From Roseomonas sp. (GTDB lineage: Bacteria; Pseudomonadota; Alphaproteobacteria; Acetobacterales; Acetobacteraceae), in assembly GCA_020249775.1 (NCBI GenBank), contig JADCFA010000002.1, forward strand, positions 124,001-188,000: DNA of 64,000 bases, given 5' to 3'. Below, in pieces: positions 9,970 through 18,880 of the stretch (position 1 is its first letter; each line of letters begins with the position of its first letter). Below the pieces are notes generated by a model. The model saw nothing but the letters and a program-made list of their open reading frames with translations, searched no databases and was not told the DNA's origin. The position numbers and the translations under genes are program-made.

Positions 9970-10575
9970 ATGGCCGAACATGCGGAAAGCATCGCCTTTT
10001 TGATCGCGCTGGTCGGGGGCTATCTGATCGGGTCCATCCCCTTCGGCCTGCTGCTGACCAAGGCCGCCGGGCTTGGCGATATCCGCAAGGTCGGGTCTGG
10101 CAATATCGGCGCGACCAATGTGCTGCGCACCGGCCGCAAGGGCCTGGCGGCGGCAACCCTGATTCTGGATGGGCTGAAGGGCGCGGTGGCGGTGCTGCTC
10201 GCGCGCTATTTTCTGGGGGATCAGGATTTGGTCGTGGGCACGGCGGCGGTGCTCGGGCACCTGTTCCCCGTCTGGCTTGGCTTTCGCGGTGGCAAGGGGG
10301 TGGCGACCGGGCTTGGTGTGCTGCTGGCCGCTTCCTGGCCTGTGGGGCTCGCCTGCTGCGCCGTGTGGCTGCTGGCGGCGAAATTCCTGAAAATGTCTTC
10401 CGCGGCGGCGCTCACGGCTTTTGCCGCAGCGCCGCTTTTCGCCCTGATCCTGTCCAGCGCGGATCATGCGCTGATGGCGCTGCTGATCGCCGTGCTGGTG
10501 TTTTGGCGGCATGAGGCGAATATCCGCCGCCTGCTGGCGGGCACCGAACCGCGCATCGGCAAAACCGCCAAATAG
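9970..10575 (+). CDS. plsY: Acyl-phosphate glycerol-3-phosphate acyltransferase PlsY
   Basis: PlsY is an inner-membrane enzyme that transfers an acyl group from acyl phosphate to glycerol-3-phosphate, the first step of phospholipid synthesis. The 201-residue product shows the family motifs [29 protein letters not shown] (phosphate loop), [33 protein letters not shown] and the C-terminal [18 protein letters not shown]. It has about five membrane spans. It starts 3 bases after the pyrC-like gene, so it may share that transcript, and dprA follows after 33 bases. Confidence 0.96.
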   Translation: MAEHAESIAFLIALVGGYLIGSIPFGLLLTKAAGLGDIRKVGSGNIGATNVLRTGRKGLAAATLILDGLKGAVAVLLARYFLGDQDLVVGTAAVLGHLFPVWLGFRGGKGVATGLGVLLAASWPVGLACCAVWLLAAKFLKMSSAAALTAFAAAPLFALILSSADHALMALLIAVLVFWRHEANIRRLLAGTEPRIGKTAK

Positions 10576-10608
10576 AACAGCGATTTAGTATTTCCCGCAT
10601 AGGTTGAA

Positions 10609-11754
10609 ATGTGGCATAGGGTTTCGCCTATGCCCGCCGCCACCCCCAGCCCCGCCGAAAGCCTTGCCCTCTGGCGTATCGCGGAGACCGAAGGCATTGG
10701 CCCCATGGGCTTTCGCCGCCTGCTCGCCCGCCATGGCAATGGCCGCGCGGCATTGGAGGCTTTGCCGCGTCTTCTCGCCAAGCGCGAAACCCCGGCGCGT
10801 ATCCCAAGCCTGGATGATGCGCGCCGCGAAGCCGATGCCATGGCCAAGCTCGGCGCGCGCTTCATCTATTGGGGCAGCGCTGACTACCCGCCCTTGCTCG
10901 CTTTGCTGCCCGATGCGCCCTCCATGCTCGCGGTCCAGGGCGATGTCGCTTTGCTGGCCCGGGTGCCAAGCTTCGCCATTGTGGGCGCGCGCAATGCCTC
11001 AGCCGCCGGGCGGCGCATCGCTGAAGACATCGCCGAGGCACTTACCGAAGCGGGCGTGCTGGTGATCTCGGGCCTTGCGCGCGGGGTGGATGCGGCGGCG
11101 CATCAGGGCGCCTTGCGGGCGGGGCCGACGCTGGCGGTGCTGCCGGGCGGGCTTGATGTCGCCTATCCGCCGGAAAATGCTGCCCTGCAAAGCCGGATTG
11201 GCCGCGAAGGCGCGCTGGTGGCGGAACATGCGCTCGGCACCGCGCCACTCGCGCGGCATTTCCCGAAGCGCAACCGGATTGTCGCCGGGCTTTCGCTTGG
11301 CGTCTTGGTGGTGGAGGCCGCCGAGCGATCCGGCACGCTGATCACCGCGCGCCTGGCTTTGGAAGCGGGGCGAGAGGTCTTCGCCATCCCTGGCAGCCCG
11401 CTTGATCCAAGAAGCCGCGGCGCCAATGACCTGATCCGCCAAGGTGCCCATTTGGTGGAATCAGCCGCTGATGTGCTGGCACATCTGCCCGAAGCGCCGC
11501 GCGATGCCCCGCTTTTTGCCCTGGCCCATACTCCGGAAAATCCGATCGCCGAGGATGTGGCCCCGGAAGCAACCCCCGGCGAATATGGTCAACTCATTGA
11601 TTTGATTGGAATGGCACCGATATCGGTTGACGATCTTCTCCGGCGCTGTCACCTCTCACCCCCCGCGCTCCAGGCGGCGCTTGCCGATCTGGAACTGGAA
11701 GGCCGGGTGGATATGCTGCCCGGCCATCGGGTAGCGCTATCCGGGCGAGGGTGA
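10609..11754 (+). CDS. dprA: DNA-processing protein DprA
   Basis: DprA binds incoming single-stranded DNA and loads RecA during transformation. The Rossmann-like DprA/Smf domain is plain from about residue 120: FAIVGARNASAAGRRIAEDIA, GLARGVDAAAHQGAL, TLAVLPGGLDVAYPPEN, FPKRNRIVAGLS and AERSGTLITARLALE. The N-terminal region (EGIGPMGFRRLL) is a SAM-like helical domain. The C-terminal part (DLIGMAPISVDDLLRRCHLS) is the DML1-like winged helix. Two starts are possible: ATG 10609 with an AGG nearby, or ATG 10630 (MPAATPSPAES), which fits the family better. The stop lies 11 bases before the topA ATG. Confidence 0.95.
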   Translation: MWHRVSPMPAATPSPAESLALWRIAETEGIGPMGFRRLLARHGNGRAALEALPRLLAKRETPARIPSLDDARREADAMAKLGARFIYWGSADYPPLLALLPDAPSMLAVQGDVALLARVPSFAIVGARNASAAGRRIAEDIAEALTEAGVLVISGLARGVDAAAHQGALRAGPTLAVLPGGLDVAYPPENAALQSRIGREGALVAEHALGTAPLARHFPKRNRIVAGLSLGVLVVEAAERSGTLITARLALEAGREVFAIPGSPLDPRSRGANDLIRQGAHLVESAADVLAHLPEAPRDAPLFALAHTPENPIAEDVAPEATPGEYGQLIDLIGMAPISVDDLLRRCHLSPPALQAALADLELEGRVDMLPGHRVALSGRG

Positions 11755-11765
11755 ATCGGGAAGGC

Positions 11766-14510
11766 ATGAGCGACGTAGTCGTGGTGGAATCGCCGGCCAA
11801 GGCGAAGACAATCGAAAAATATCTGGGCCGGGATTTCACGGTATTGGCCTCCTATGGCCATGTCCGCGATCTGGAAGAAAAGGATGGCGCGGTCCTGCCC
11901 GATCAGGATTTCGCCATGCTCTGGGGCAAGGACCCGCGCGGTGAGCAGCAGGTGGGCAAGATTGCCTCTGCCCTTAAGGGTGCCAAGCGCCTGTTCCTGG
12001 CCACCGACCCGGATCGCGAGGGGGAAGCAATTTCCTGGCATGTGAAGGATATGCTGGCCGAGCGCGGCGCGCTGAAGGGCAAGCATGTTCAGCGCATCAC
12101 CTTCAATGAAATCACCAAGCGCGCTGTGCAATATGCTGTGGCGCATCCGCGCGATTTGGATCAGCCGCTGATCGAAGCCTATCTGGCGCGGCGCGCCCTT
12201 GATTATCTGGTCGGCTATACGCTTTCGCCGGTGCTGTGGCGCAAGCTCCCCGGTTCGCGTTCCGCAGGGCGCGTGCAATCTGTCGCCCTTCGCCTGATTT
12301 GCGAACGCGAAGCGGAAATCGAAGCCTTCCGCGCGCGCGAATACTGGACCATTGAAGGCCGCTTCACCACGGCGGCCGGCGCGCCTTTCACCGCGCGGCT
12401 CACGCATCTTGAAGGCCGCAAGCTGGAGCAATTCGACCTGCCGGATGAAGCGGCGGCGATGCGCGCCAAGAAGCTTGCGGAAGGTGGCCTCTATAGCGTG
12501 GCGTCGGTGGAAAAGCGCCGCGTACGGCGGAACCCTCCCCCGCCCTTCATGACCTCAACCTTGCAGATGGAAGCATCACGCAAGCTCGGCATGGGCGCGC
12601 AGCAAACCATGCGCACGGCGCAGGCTTTGTATGAGGCCGGGCATATTACCTATATGCGGACGGATGGTGTGACCATGGCGCGCGAAGCGATTGCCGCCAT
12701 TCGTGATCACGTCAAAAGCGAATTCGGGCCGAATTACATGCCCGCCGCGCCGCGCGAATATGCCTCCAAGGCGAAGAACGCGCAGGAAGCGCATGAGGCG
12801 ATCCGCCCAACCGATGTCACCCGCAGCCCCGATACCATGGGCGGCGAATTGGAGGGCGCGCAGGCCAGGCTTTATGATCTGATTTGGAAGCGCGCGGTCG
12901 CCTCCCAAATGGCCTCGGCCGAGATGGACCAGACCACGGTGGATATCGCCGCCAAGGATGGCCGCGCGCAATTCCGCGCCACCGGTTCCGTGATTGCCTT
13001 TGACGGCTTCCTGAAGCTCTACCGCGAAGATGAGGATGATCGCGCGGCCGATGCGCGCGCCGGCATCCTGCCAGGCGCCCCCGCCGAGGATGAGGATAGC
13101 CGCATCCTGCCCCCGATGCGGGAAAAGGAAGCGCTGAAGCATGGCGACATCGCCGCGAGCCAGCATTTCACCCAGCCGCCGCCGCGCTATTCCGAAGCCT
13201 CGCTCGTCAAAAAGCTTGAGGAGCTGGGTATTGGGCGGCCTTCCACCTATGCCTCCATCCTGCAGCGCTTGCAGGATTTGAAATATGTCTCGCTCGAAAA
13301 ACGGCGCTTTATCGCGCAGGATTTGGGGCGGATGGTGACCACCTTCCTGGTGCGGTTTTTCGAGAAATATGTGGATACCGGCTTCACCTCCGCCATGGAG
13401 GAAAAGCTTGATGAAATCTCCGGCGGGCGGGCGGAATGGCGCGCGGTGATGCATGCCTTCTGGGATGAATTCTCCCGCGCCGTGGAAGCGACCAAGGATC
13501 TGAAAGTGCGCGATGTGATTGACGCGCTGGATGAGGATTTGGGGCCGCATATCTTCCCCGCGCGCGGCGATGGCACGGACCCGCGCGTTTGTCCAAGCTG
13601 TTCTGCCGGGCGGCTTGGCCTGCGGCTTGGGCGCGGCGGCGCCTTTATCGGTTGTTCGAATTATCCGGAATGCCGCTACACGCGCCCCTTCGGCGTGGGT
13701 CCCGCACAAGGTGAGGGCGCTGGCGCGGATCGTGACTTGGGCAAGGACCCTGCAACGGGTCAGGCGGTTACGCTACGCCGCGGGCCTTACGGGGTTTATG
13801 TGCAGCTTGGGGAGGCCGGCACCGATGCCAAGGGCAAGCCCACCAAGCCGCGCCGCGCCAGCCTCGCCGCCGGGCAGAACCCGGAAACCATGACGCTGGA
13901 AGCGGCGCTTGGCTTGCTGTCCCTGCCGCGCGTGATTGGCATTGATCCGGAAAGCAAGGAAGAAATCACCGCCGGGCTTGGCCGCTTCGGGCCTTATGTG
14001 CGTTGCGGCAGTATCTTCAAATCCTTGGACAAGGATGATGATGTGCTGACCATCGGGCTCAATCGCGCGATTGCGCTTCTGGCCGATGCACGTTCACGCA
14101 TTCGCGAATTGGGGCCACATCCCAAGGACGGAGAGATGGTCGTGGTGCGCAAGGGTCGCTTCGGGCCTTATGCGCAGCATGGGCGGGTGGTAGCCAATCT
14201 GCCGCGTGACTTGGCGATGGAAGATGCCAAGCTGGATGATATGGTCACGCTGCTTGCCGAAAAGGGCAAGGAAATGAAGGCGCGCGGGGCCGCCGCCCGG
14301 AAGGGTGCCAAGGGGGGCGCGCGCAAGGCCGCTGCCCCTGCCGCGCCGGCAAAGCCTGCCGCCAAGGCGAAACCAAAGGCTGCATCTGCCAAGGCCAAAC
14401 CAGCCGCCAAGGCGAAAACGGCGGCCAAGGCAAAAGCCGCCGCCCCCAAGCCCAAGGCCGCGACCACAAAGGCCAAAGCGAAGCCCGCCGCCCGCAAGAG
14501 CAGCCGCTGA
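11766..14510 (+). CDS. topA: DNA topoisomerase I
   Basis: TopA is the type IA topoisomerase that relaxes negative supercoils. In 914 residues it shows the Toprim domain (VVVESPAKAKTIEKYLG; the DPDREGEAISWH acidic site), the catalytic Tyr in HITYMRTDGVTMAR, the SYxEASLVKKLEELGIGRPS-type domain, and one four-cysteine zinc ribbon (CPSC, then FIGCSNYPECRY). Two C-terminal Topo_C repeats contain RFGPYVRCG and RFGPYAQHG. The last 60 or so residues are a Lys/Ala/Pro-rich disordered tail of AKAKP-type repeats. ATG 11766 is preceded by GGGAAGG; a GTG at 11751 overlapping the dprA stop would add five residues. RNase R begins one base after its stop. Confidence 0.97.
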   Translation: MSDVVVVESPAKAKTIEKYLGRDFTVLASYGHVRDLEEKDGAVLPDQDFAMLWGKDPRGEQQVGKIASALKGAKRLFLATDPDREGEAISWHVKDMLAERGALKGKHVQRITFNEITKRAVQYAVAHPRDLDQPLIEAYLARRALDYLVGYTLSPVLWRKLPGSRSAGRVQSVALRLICEREAEIEAFRAREYWTIEGRFTTAAGAPFTARLTHLEGRKLEQFDLPDEAAAMRAKKLAEGGLYSVASVEKRRVRRNPPPPFMTSTLQMEASRKLGMGAQQTMRTAQALYEAGHITYMRTDGVTMAREAIAAIRDHVKSEFGPNYMPAAPREYASKAKNAQEAHEAIRPTDVTRSPDTMGGELEGAQARLYDLIWKRAVASQMASAEMDQTTVDIAAKDGRAQFRATGSVIAFDGFLKLYREDEDDRAADARAGILPGAPAEDEDSRILPPMREKEALKHGDIAASQHFTQPPPRYSEASLVKKLEELGIGRPSTYASILQRLQDLKYVSLEKRRFIAQDLGRMVTTFLVRFFEKYVDTGFTSAMEEKLDEISGGRAEWRAVMHAFWDEFSRAVEATKDLKVRDVIDALDEDLGPHIFPARGDGTDPRVCPSCSAGRLGLRLGRGGAFIGCSNYPECRYTRPFGVGPAQGEGAGADRDLGKDPATGQAVTLRRGPYGVYVQLGEAGTDAKGKPTKPRRASLAAGQNPETMTLEAALGLLSLPRVIGIDPESKEEITAGLGRFGPYVRCGSIFKSLDKDDDVLTIGLNRAIALLADARSRIRELGPHPKDGEMVVVRKGRFGPYAQHGRVVANLPRDLAMEDAKLDDMVTLLAEKGKEMKARGAAARKGAKGGARKAAAPAAPAKPAAKAKPKAASAKAKPAAKAKTAAKAKAAAPKPKAATTKAKAKPAARKSSR

Positions 14511-14511
14511 A

Positions 14512-16776
14512 ATGCCGCGTCGCGGCCCGCCGGTGAAAGGCCATAAGGCCAGATCCCGCGCCGCCTCCGGCCCCGCAGCCAGCGCCAAGCGTCGCGGTGC
14601 GGCGCGTCTGGCAGGCGATGGCACGGGCGAATTGCCATCAAAGGCGGCGCTGCGGGGTTTTATCGCGGAAGCCAAGGGCCGCGTGACGAAATCCGAAATC
14701 GCTCGCGCCTTTGGCCTCAGCACGGATCAGCGCCCCGCCTTGCGCCAAATGATACGCGAATTGGCCGAAGAAGGTGGCTCCAGCCCCGCCGGCAAACGCG
14801 CCGTCATTGCGCCCGGCCGCCTGCCGGATATGGCGCCGGTCGAGGTCACCGGCACGGACCCGGATGGCGATCCCATCGCGCGGCCGCTGCAATGGGAGGG
14901 CGAAGGCCGCGCGCCCATCATCTATATGCGTCCGGAAGGCAAAGGCCGCCCGGCGCTCGCGGTTGGCGAACGTGTGCTCGCACGCCTCAAGCCCATCGGT
15001 GCCGGCAAATATGAAGGCCGCACCTTCAAGCGCATCGCGGGCGGCGCACCGGCGCGCATCCTGGGCGTTTATGAGGAAGGGCGCATCATCCCAACCGATC
15101 GGCGCCAGAAGGGCGAATGGATCGTCCCGCCCGGAGAAGCGGGTAGCGCCAAGCCTGGCGATATTGTTTTGGCCGAGCCCTTGCCCGCCACGCGGCATTT
15201 CGGCCCCAAACCCGCGCGGATTATCGAAAGCCTGGGTGTGATGGGTGAGCCGCGCTCGGTCTCACTCATCTGCATCCATGCCCATGGCATCCCCGATGTC
15301 TTCCCCGCCGAAGCCTTGCGCGAAGCGGAAGCGGCGAAGGGTGTCACGGCCCGCGGGCGGGTTGATTTGCGCGACCTGCCGCTGGTGACGATTGATGGCG
15401 ATGATGCACGCGATTTCGATGATGCCGTGCATGCGGAACCCGATGGCGCCGGCTGGAAAGTGACGGTCGCCATTGCCGATGTCGCGCATTATGTCGGCCC
15501 CGATAGCCATCTGGACCGCGAAGCCTGGGCGCGCGGCAATTCAGTCTATTTCCCTGATCGCGTCGTGCCGATGTTGCCCGAGGCTTTGTCCAATGGCTGG
15601 TGCAGCCTGCGCCCGCGCGAAGATCGCGGCTGCCTTTTCGTTGAAATGCGCTTTGATGGCGCGGGGCGAAAGACCGGGCATCGCTTCGGGCGCGGCATCA
15701 TGCGCTCTGCCGCGCGGCTGACGTACGAACAGGCGCAGGCGAGCTTTGAGGCCGGCAGCGAACCGGAAGGATTGGCCGCCGGCCATATGGCAAGCCTCTA
15801 CGGTGCCTTCCGCGCCTTGCTGGCAGCGCGTGAGGCGCGCGGCACGCTTGATCTTGATTTGCCGGAACGCCGCGTGCTGCTGGATGACAAGGGGCGTGTG
15901 ACGGCAGTGGTTCCCCGCGCGCGGCTCGATTCCCATCGGCTGATCGAGGAATTCATGGTCGCCGCCAATGTCTGCGCGGCAGAGGAATTGGAACGCCTGA
16001 TCCAGCCCTGCATGTATCGCGTGCATGACCGGCCTTCGGATTTGAAGCTGGAAGGGCTCAGGCAATTCCTGCGCAGCCTGGAATTGTCACTCCCGCCCGG
16101 TGATCGGCTGCATCCGCGCGACTTCGCGGCCTTGCTCGCGCAGGTTAAGGAAAAGCCGGAGGAGCGGTTGGTGCATGAAACCGTGCTGCGCAGCCAATCC
16201 CAGGCGGCCTATGCGCCAGACAATATCGGGCATTTCGGCCTCGCTTTGGCGCGTTATGCGCATTTCACCTCACCCATTCGGCGCTATGCGGATTTGCTCG
16301 TGCATCGCGCGCTGATCCGCGGCTTGAAGCTTGGCAGCGATGGGCTTGCGGAAGTGGAAGCGGCGCGGTTTCTGGAAACCGGCGAACACATCACCGCAAC
16401 CGAACGCCGCGCGGCGGCGGCGGAACGCGATGCGGTTGATCGCTACCTTGCGGCATTTATGTCAGAGCGCGTGGGAAATATCTTCGTCGCGCGGATTTCA
16501 GGGGTGACACGCTTCGGACTGTTTGTCACTTTGGAGGAGAATGGCGCGAGCGGAATTGTCCCGCTTGGCTCATTGCCGGATGATAGATGGGATCAGGACG
16601 AAGCCACGCAGCGCCTGGCTGGTCGCAGGACGGGTCTGACCTTTACGCTGGGTCAATCCGTGGAGGTGCGACTCAGGGAAGCGACCGCGCGCACAGGCGG
16701 GATGGTGTTTCACATCATGCAGGGCATGCCCAAACGCAGCGGTCGGCCAGCACCGCCGCGGCGTGGGCGGCGCTGA
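14512..16776 (+). CDS. rnr: Ribonuclease R
   Basis: RNase R is a processive 3'-5' exoribonuclease of the RNB family that degrades structured RNA. The 754-residue product has an N-terminal basic segment (KGHKARSRAASG, AKRRGAARL), a winged-helix region (KGRVTKSEIARAFGLS), cold-shock-like domains, the RNB catalytic core with the acidic cluster TIDGDDARDFDDAVHAE and the SPIRRYADLLVHRAL motif, and a C-terminal S1 domain (VARISGVTRFGLFVTLEENGA). ATG 14512 lies one base after the topA stop. A longer in-frame extension into topA is Arg/Pro-rich shadow sequence and was discarded. The next gene overlaps its end. Confidence 0.96.
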   Translation: MPRRGPPVKGHKARSRAASGPAASAKRRGAARLAGDGTGELPSKAALRGFIAEAKGRVTKSEIARAFGLSTDQRPALRQMIRELAEEGGSSPAGKRAVIAPGRLPDMAPVEVTGTDPDGDPIARPLQWEGEGRAPIIYMRPEGKGRPALAVGERVLARLKPIGAGKYEGRTFKRIAGGAPARILGVYEEGRIIPTDRRQKGEWIVPPGEAGSAKPGDIVLAEPLPATRHFGPKPARIIESLGVMGEPRSVSLICIHAHGIPDVFPAEALREAEAAKGVTARGRVDLRDLPLVTIDGDDARDFDDAVHAEPDGAGWKVTVAIADVAHYVGPDSHLDREAWARGNSVYFPDRVVPMLPEALSNGWCSLRPREDRGCLFVEMRFDGAGRKTGHRFGRGIMRSAARLTYEQAQASFEAGSEPEGLAAGHMASLYGAFRALLAAREARGTLDLDLPERRVLLDDKGRVTAVVPRARLDSHRLIEEFMVAANVCAAEELERLIQPCMYRVHDRPSDLKLEGLRQFLRSLELSLPPGDRLHPRDFAALLAQVKEKPEERLVHETVLRSQSQAAYAPDNIGHFGLALARYAHFTSPIRRYADLLVHRALIRGLKLGSDGLAEVEAARFLETGEHITATERRAAAAERDAVDRYLAAFMSERVGNIFVARISGVTRFGLFVTLEENGASGIVPLGSLPDDRWDQDEATQRLAGRRTGLTFTLGQSVEVRLREATARTGGMVFHIMQGMPKRSGRPAPPRRGRR

Positions 16777-18341
16777 GCGCGCGGGGTTTCATCGCACTTG
16801 CTCTGCTGATGCTGCTTTGCGCCTCGGCGCTGCCCCTCGGGGCGGCGCTGGCGCAGGAAGTCCAGCGTGCGCCTGTTCATGAAGTGATCCCCGCCTTCCC
16901 GCGGGAGGAAATGCAGGAGGTTTTCGCCGCCGGCTTCGCCGCCATTCTGGACCGGCATATGGAACGCGCGCTGCCCAGTGATCTGATCACCTGGGGCCTG
17001 GCCGGCTTCACGGCAAATGATCCAAGCCTTCGGGTTGAAAGGCAGGGCCGGGAATTGCGCCTGATACGCGCGCGCCGGGTGCTGCTCAGCCGCGTCCTAC
17101 CAAGCGATTCTTCGCGCGGCAGGCCAGAGGCCATCGGCATGGCGGCAGCCGAAGCTTTGACGCCGTTTCAGGAGGCCGCCTGGGCAGCCTCCCCGCCTAT
17201 TCGCGATTTTGGCCGCGATCGGCTGCTACGCGCCAGTTTCAACGCCGTTTTCGGCCATCTTGACCCCTTCAGCCGCTATGTAACGCCCGAGGAAGCGCAG
17301 CTTGCGCGCGAAAGGCGGCTTGGGCAGGGGAGTGTCGGGCTCAGGCTTGCGGTGCAGCGCGGGCAGGTATTGGTGGCCGCCGTTACGCGGGACAGCCCGG
17401 CGGCCGCGGCCGGGATTCGCGTAGGCGATAGGCTGGTGACTGTGGATGATGAAATGGTCTTGGCGAATGACTTGGCCGGCGCGGAGCTGCTGCTGGAAGG
17501 CGCCGCCGAGACCGAGGTGACGCTGGTGACGCAGCGCGCCGGGCGAAGGCGGAGCACGACCCTGCGCCGCGTGGCGCAGCGCGTGGAGACAGCCACGGCG
17601 GCAATGCGCGACGGGGTGCTGCATCTGCGCGTTTCGGGCTTTACAGCGCTGACTTCCGCCCAGGTGACGGGCCTTGTAGAGGCTGCCTTTGCGGGGCCCA
17701 ATCCGCCGCGCGGCCTGATTTTGGATTTGCGCGGCAATCGCGGCGGCATCCTGACGCAGGCGGTGGCCGTGGCGGATATCTTCCTGGATGGCGGGGAGAT
17801 TGTGGGCACCGCCGGCCGTCACCCGGAGGCCAATCGACGCTATAATGCATCCGATACAGACCTCACCCAAGGCCGACCGATTGTGGTGATGGTGGATGGG
17901 CGTACTGCCTCGGCGGCGGAAATCCTGGCGGCGGCCTTGGCGGAACGTGGCCGGGCGGCGGTGCTTGGCACCGGCACCCAGGGCAAGGGCCTGGTGCAAA
18001 TCCTGCTGCCACTGCCCAATGGCGGGGAATTGCAACTGAGCTGGTCGCGCATTGTCATGCCCTCTGGCTGGCCCTTGCAGGGGGCGGGGCTATTGCCAGC
18101 GCTTTGCACGGCGGGGGGGAGTGAGGCAGCGGCTGGGGCGCTGGTGGCGCTGCGCGCCGGGCAGCAACCCATGGGCGCGGTGCTGGCGCGGCTGCGCGCA
18201 CTCCGCCCGCCGGTTTCGGCGATTGAAGCGACAAGCTTGCGCGAGACCTGCCCGGGGCTGGATGGGGTAGAGCGTGAGGCGGATTTCGCCCAGGCGCTGG
18301 TGACGGATGCGACCGCCTATCGGGCGGCGCTGATGCGTTGA
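16773..18341 (+). CDS. S41 family (C-terminal processing type) peptidase, exported; possible CTG start
   Basis: An exported serine protease of the CtpA/S41 family. A hydrophobic signal peptide (FIALALLMLLCASALPLGAALA) precedes the mature QEVQRAPVHE. A PDZ domain follows at about 180-260 (SVGLRLAVQRGQVLVAAV, SPAAAAGIRVGDRLVTVDDE). The S41 core contains LILDLRGNRGGI, VDGRTASAAEILAAAL with the nucleophilic Ser, and GTGTQGKGLVQ with the catalytic Lys. The start is uncertain. The first ATG after rnr (16809) cuts off most of the signal peptide, and no GTG or TTG lies in frame between it and the rnr region, whereas a CTG at 16773 gives a complete MSARGF signal peptide and a 4-base overlap with the rnr stop. 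Confidence 0.88.
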   Translation: MSARGFIALALLMLLCASALPLGAALAQEVQRAPVHEVIPAFPREEMQEVFAAGFAAILDRHMERALPSDLITWGLAGFTANDPSLRVERQGRELRLIRARRVLLSRVLPSDSSRGRPEAIGMAAAEALTPFQEAAWAASPPIRDFGRDRLLRASFNAVFGHLDPFSRYVTPEEAQLARERRLGQGSVGLRLAVQRGQVLVAAVTRDSPAAAAGIRVGDRLVTVDDEMVLANDLAGAELLLEGAAETEVTLVTQRAGRRRSTTLRRVAQRVETATAAMRDGVLHLRVSGFTALTSAQVTGLVEAAFAGPNPPRGLILDLRGNRGGILTQAVAVADIFLDGGEIVGTAGRHPEANRRYNASDTDLTQGRPIVVMVDGRTASAAEILAAALAERGRAAVLGTGTQGKGLVQILLPLPNGGELQLSWSRIVMPSGWPLQGAGLLPALCTAGGSEAAAGALVALRAGQQPMGAVLARLRALRPPVSAIEATSLRETCPGLDGVEREADFAQALVTDATAYRAALMR

Positions 18342-18375
18342 GTCGGTAGAATATTTTCGGCGCAGCGCGCAGGAG

Positions 18376-18846
18376 TTATTGTTTGAGGGGATCGCTGCGC
18401 CCTGTGACCTTCGCAATATCATCCGCCGTCAATTCAACGCGAAAGCCGCTTCGGACAAGCTCGGCAAACTCCTCATTGGGCAACATGACGGTCAGGCAAT
18501 AGAGCTTGTCCCGCCCGACATTGATCACCTCATGCTCATGGCCCGGCCGCACGATGAAGCTCTCGCCCGCCTTTACATGCACTTCCATCCCGTCACAGAT
18601 GGATTTTGCCTCGCCGCTCAGCACAAAGAACATCTCATGCGCATGGCCGTGGCGATGCCATGGAGTCTTGCCGCCCGGTTCGAAGATTTCGAGAAAAATG
18701 GAGAAAGGCACCTGATCCCTGATCGGATCCGCGATCATGGCGAAGTAATTGGTGTCCTTGTCGGAGATCTTGAATGTCTCAAGGTCCGCGATGCGCCGCG
18801 TAATGATGGGGGAAGGCGTCGCGGGGCTCGCTTCATCGTCGCTCAT
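18376..18846 (-). CDS. Cupin domain protein
   Basis: A 156-residue single-domain cupin. The two metal motifs are visible: GGKTPWHRHGHAHEMFFVLSG (three His and a Glu) and FIVRPGHEHEVINVG (final His). Such proteins are small metal-binding beta barrels acting as dioxygenases, isomerases or ligand sensors. The substrate cannot be told here. The gene is the last of the minus-strand transporter run, 34 bases after the permease stop, so it is probably co-transcribed with the ABC transporter. It may act on the transported compound or a breakdown product, but that is inference from position only. Confidence 0.85.
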   Translation of the reverse strand: MSDDEASPATPSPIITRRIADLETFKISDKDTNYFAMIADPIRDQVPFSIFLEIFEPGGKTPWHRHGHAHEMFFVLSGEAKSICDGMEVHVKAGESFIVRPGHEHEVINVGRDKLYCLTVMLPNEEFAELVRSGFRVELTADDIAKVTGRSDPLKQ

Positions 18847-18880
18847 GGATTTAATCCTGTCTTTGGGGTTTCAGCCAGGC

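Noticed and set aside
12576-13709. Long open frame on the minus strand opposite topA (377 codons)
   Set aside because: It is a shadow of the GC-rich topA codons, with Arg/His/Gly-rich composition and no family features; topA on the plus strand is certain.
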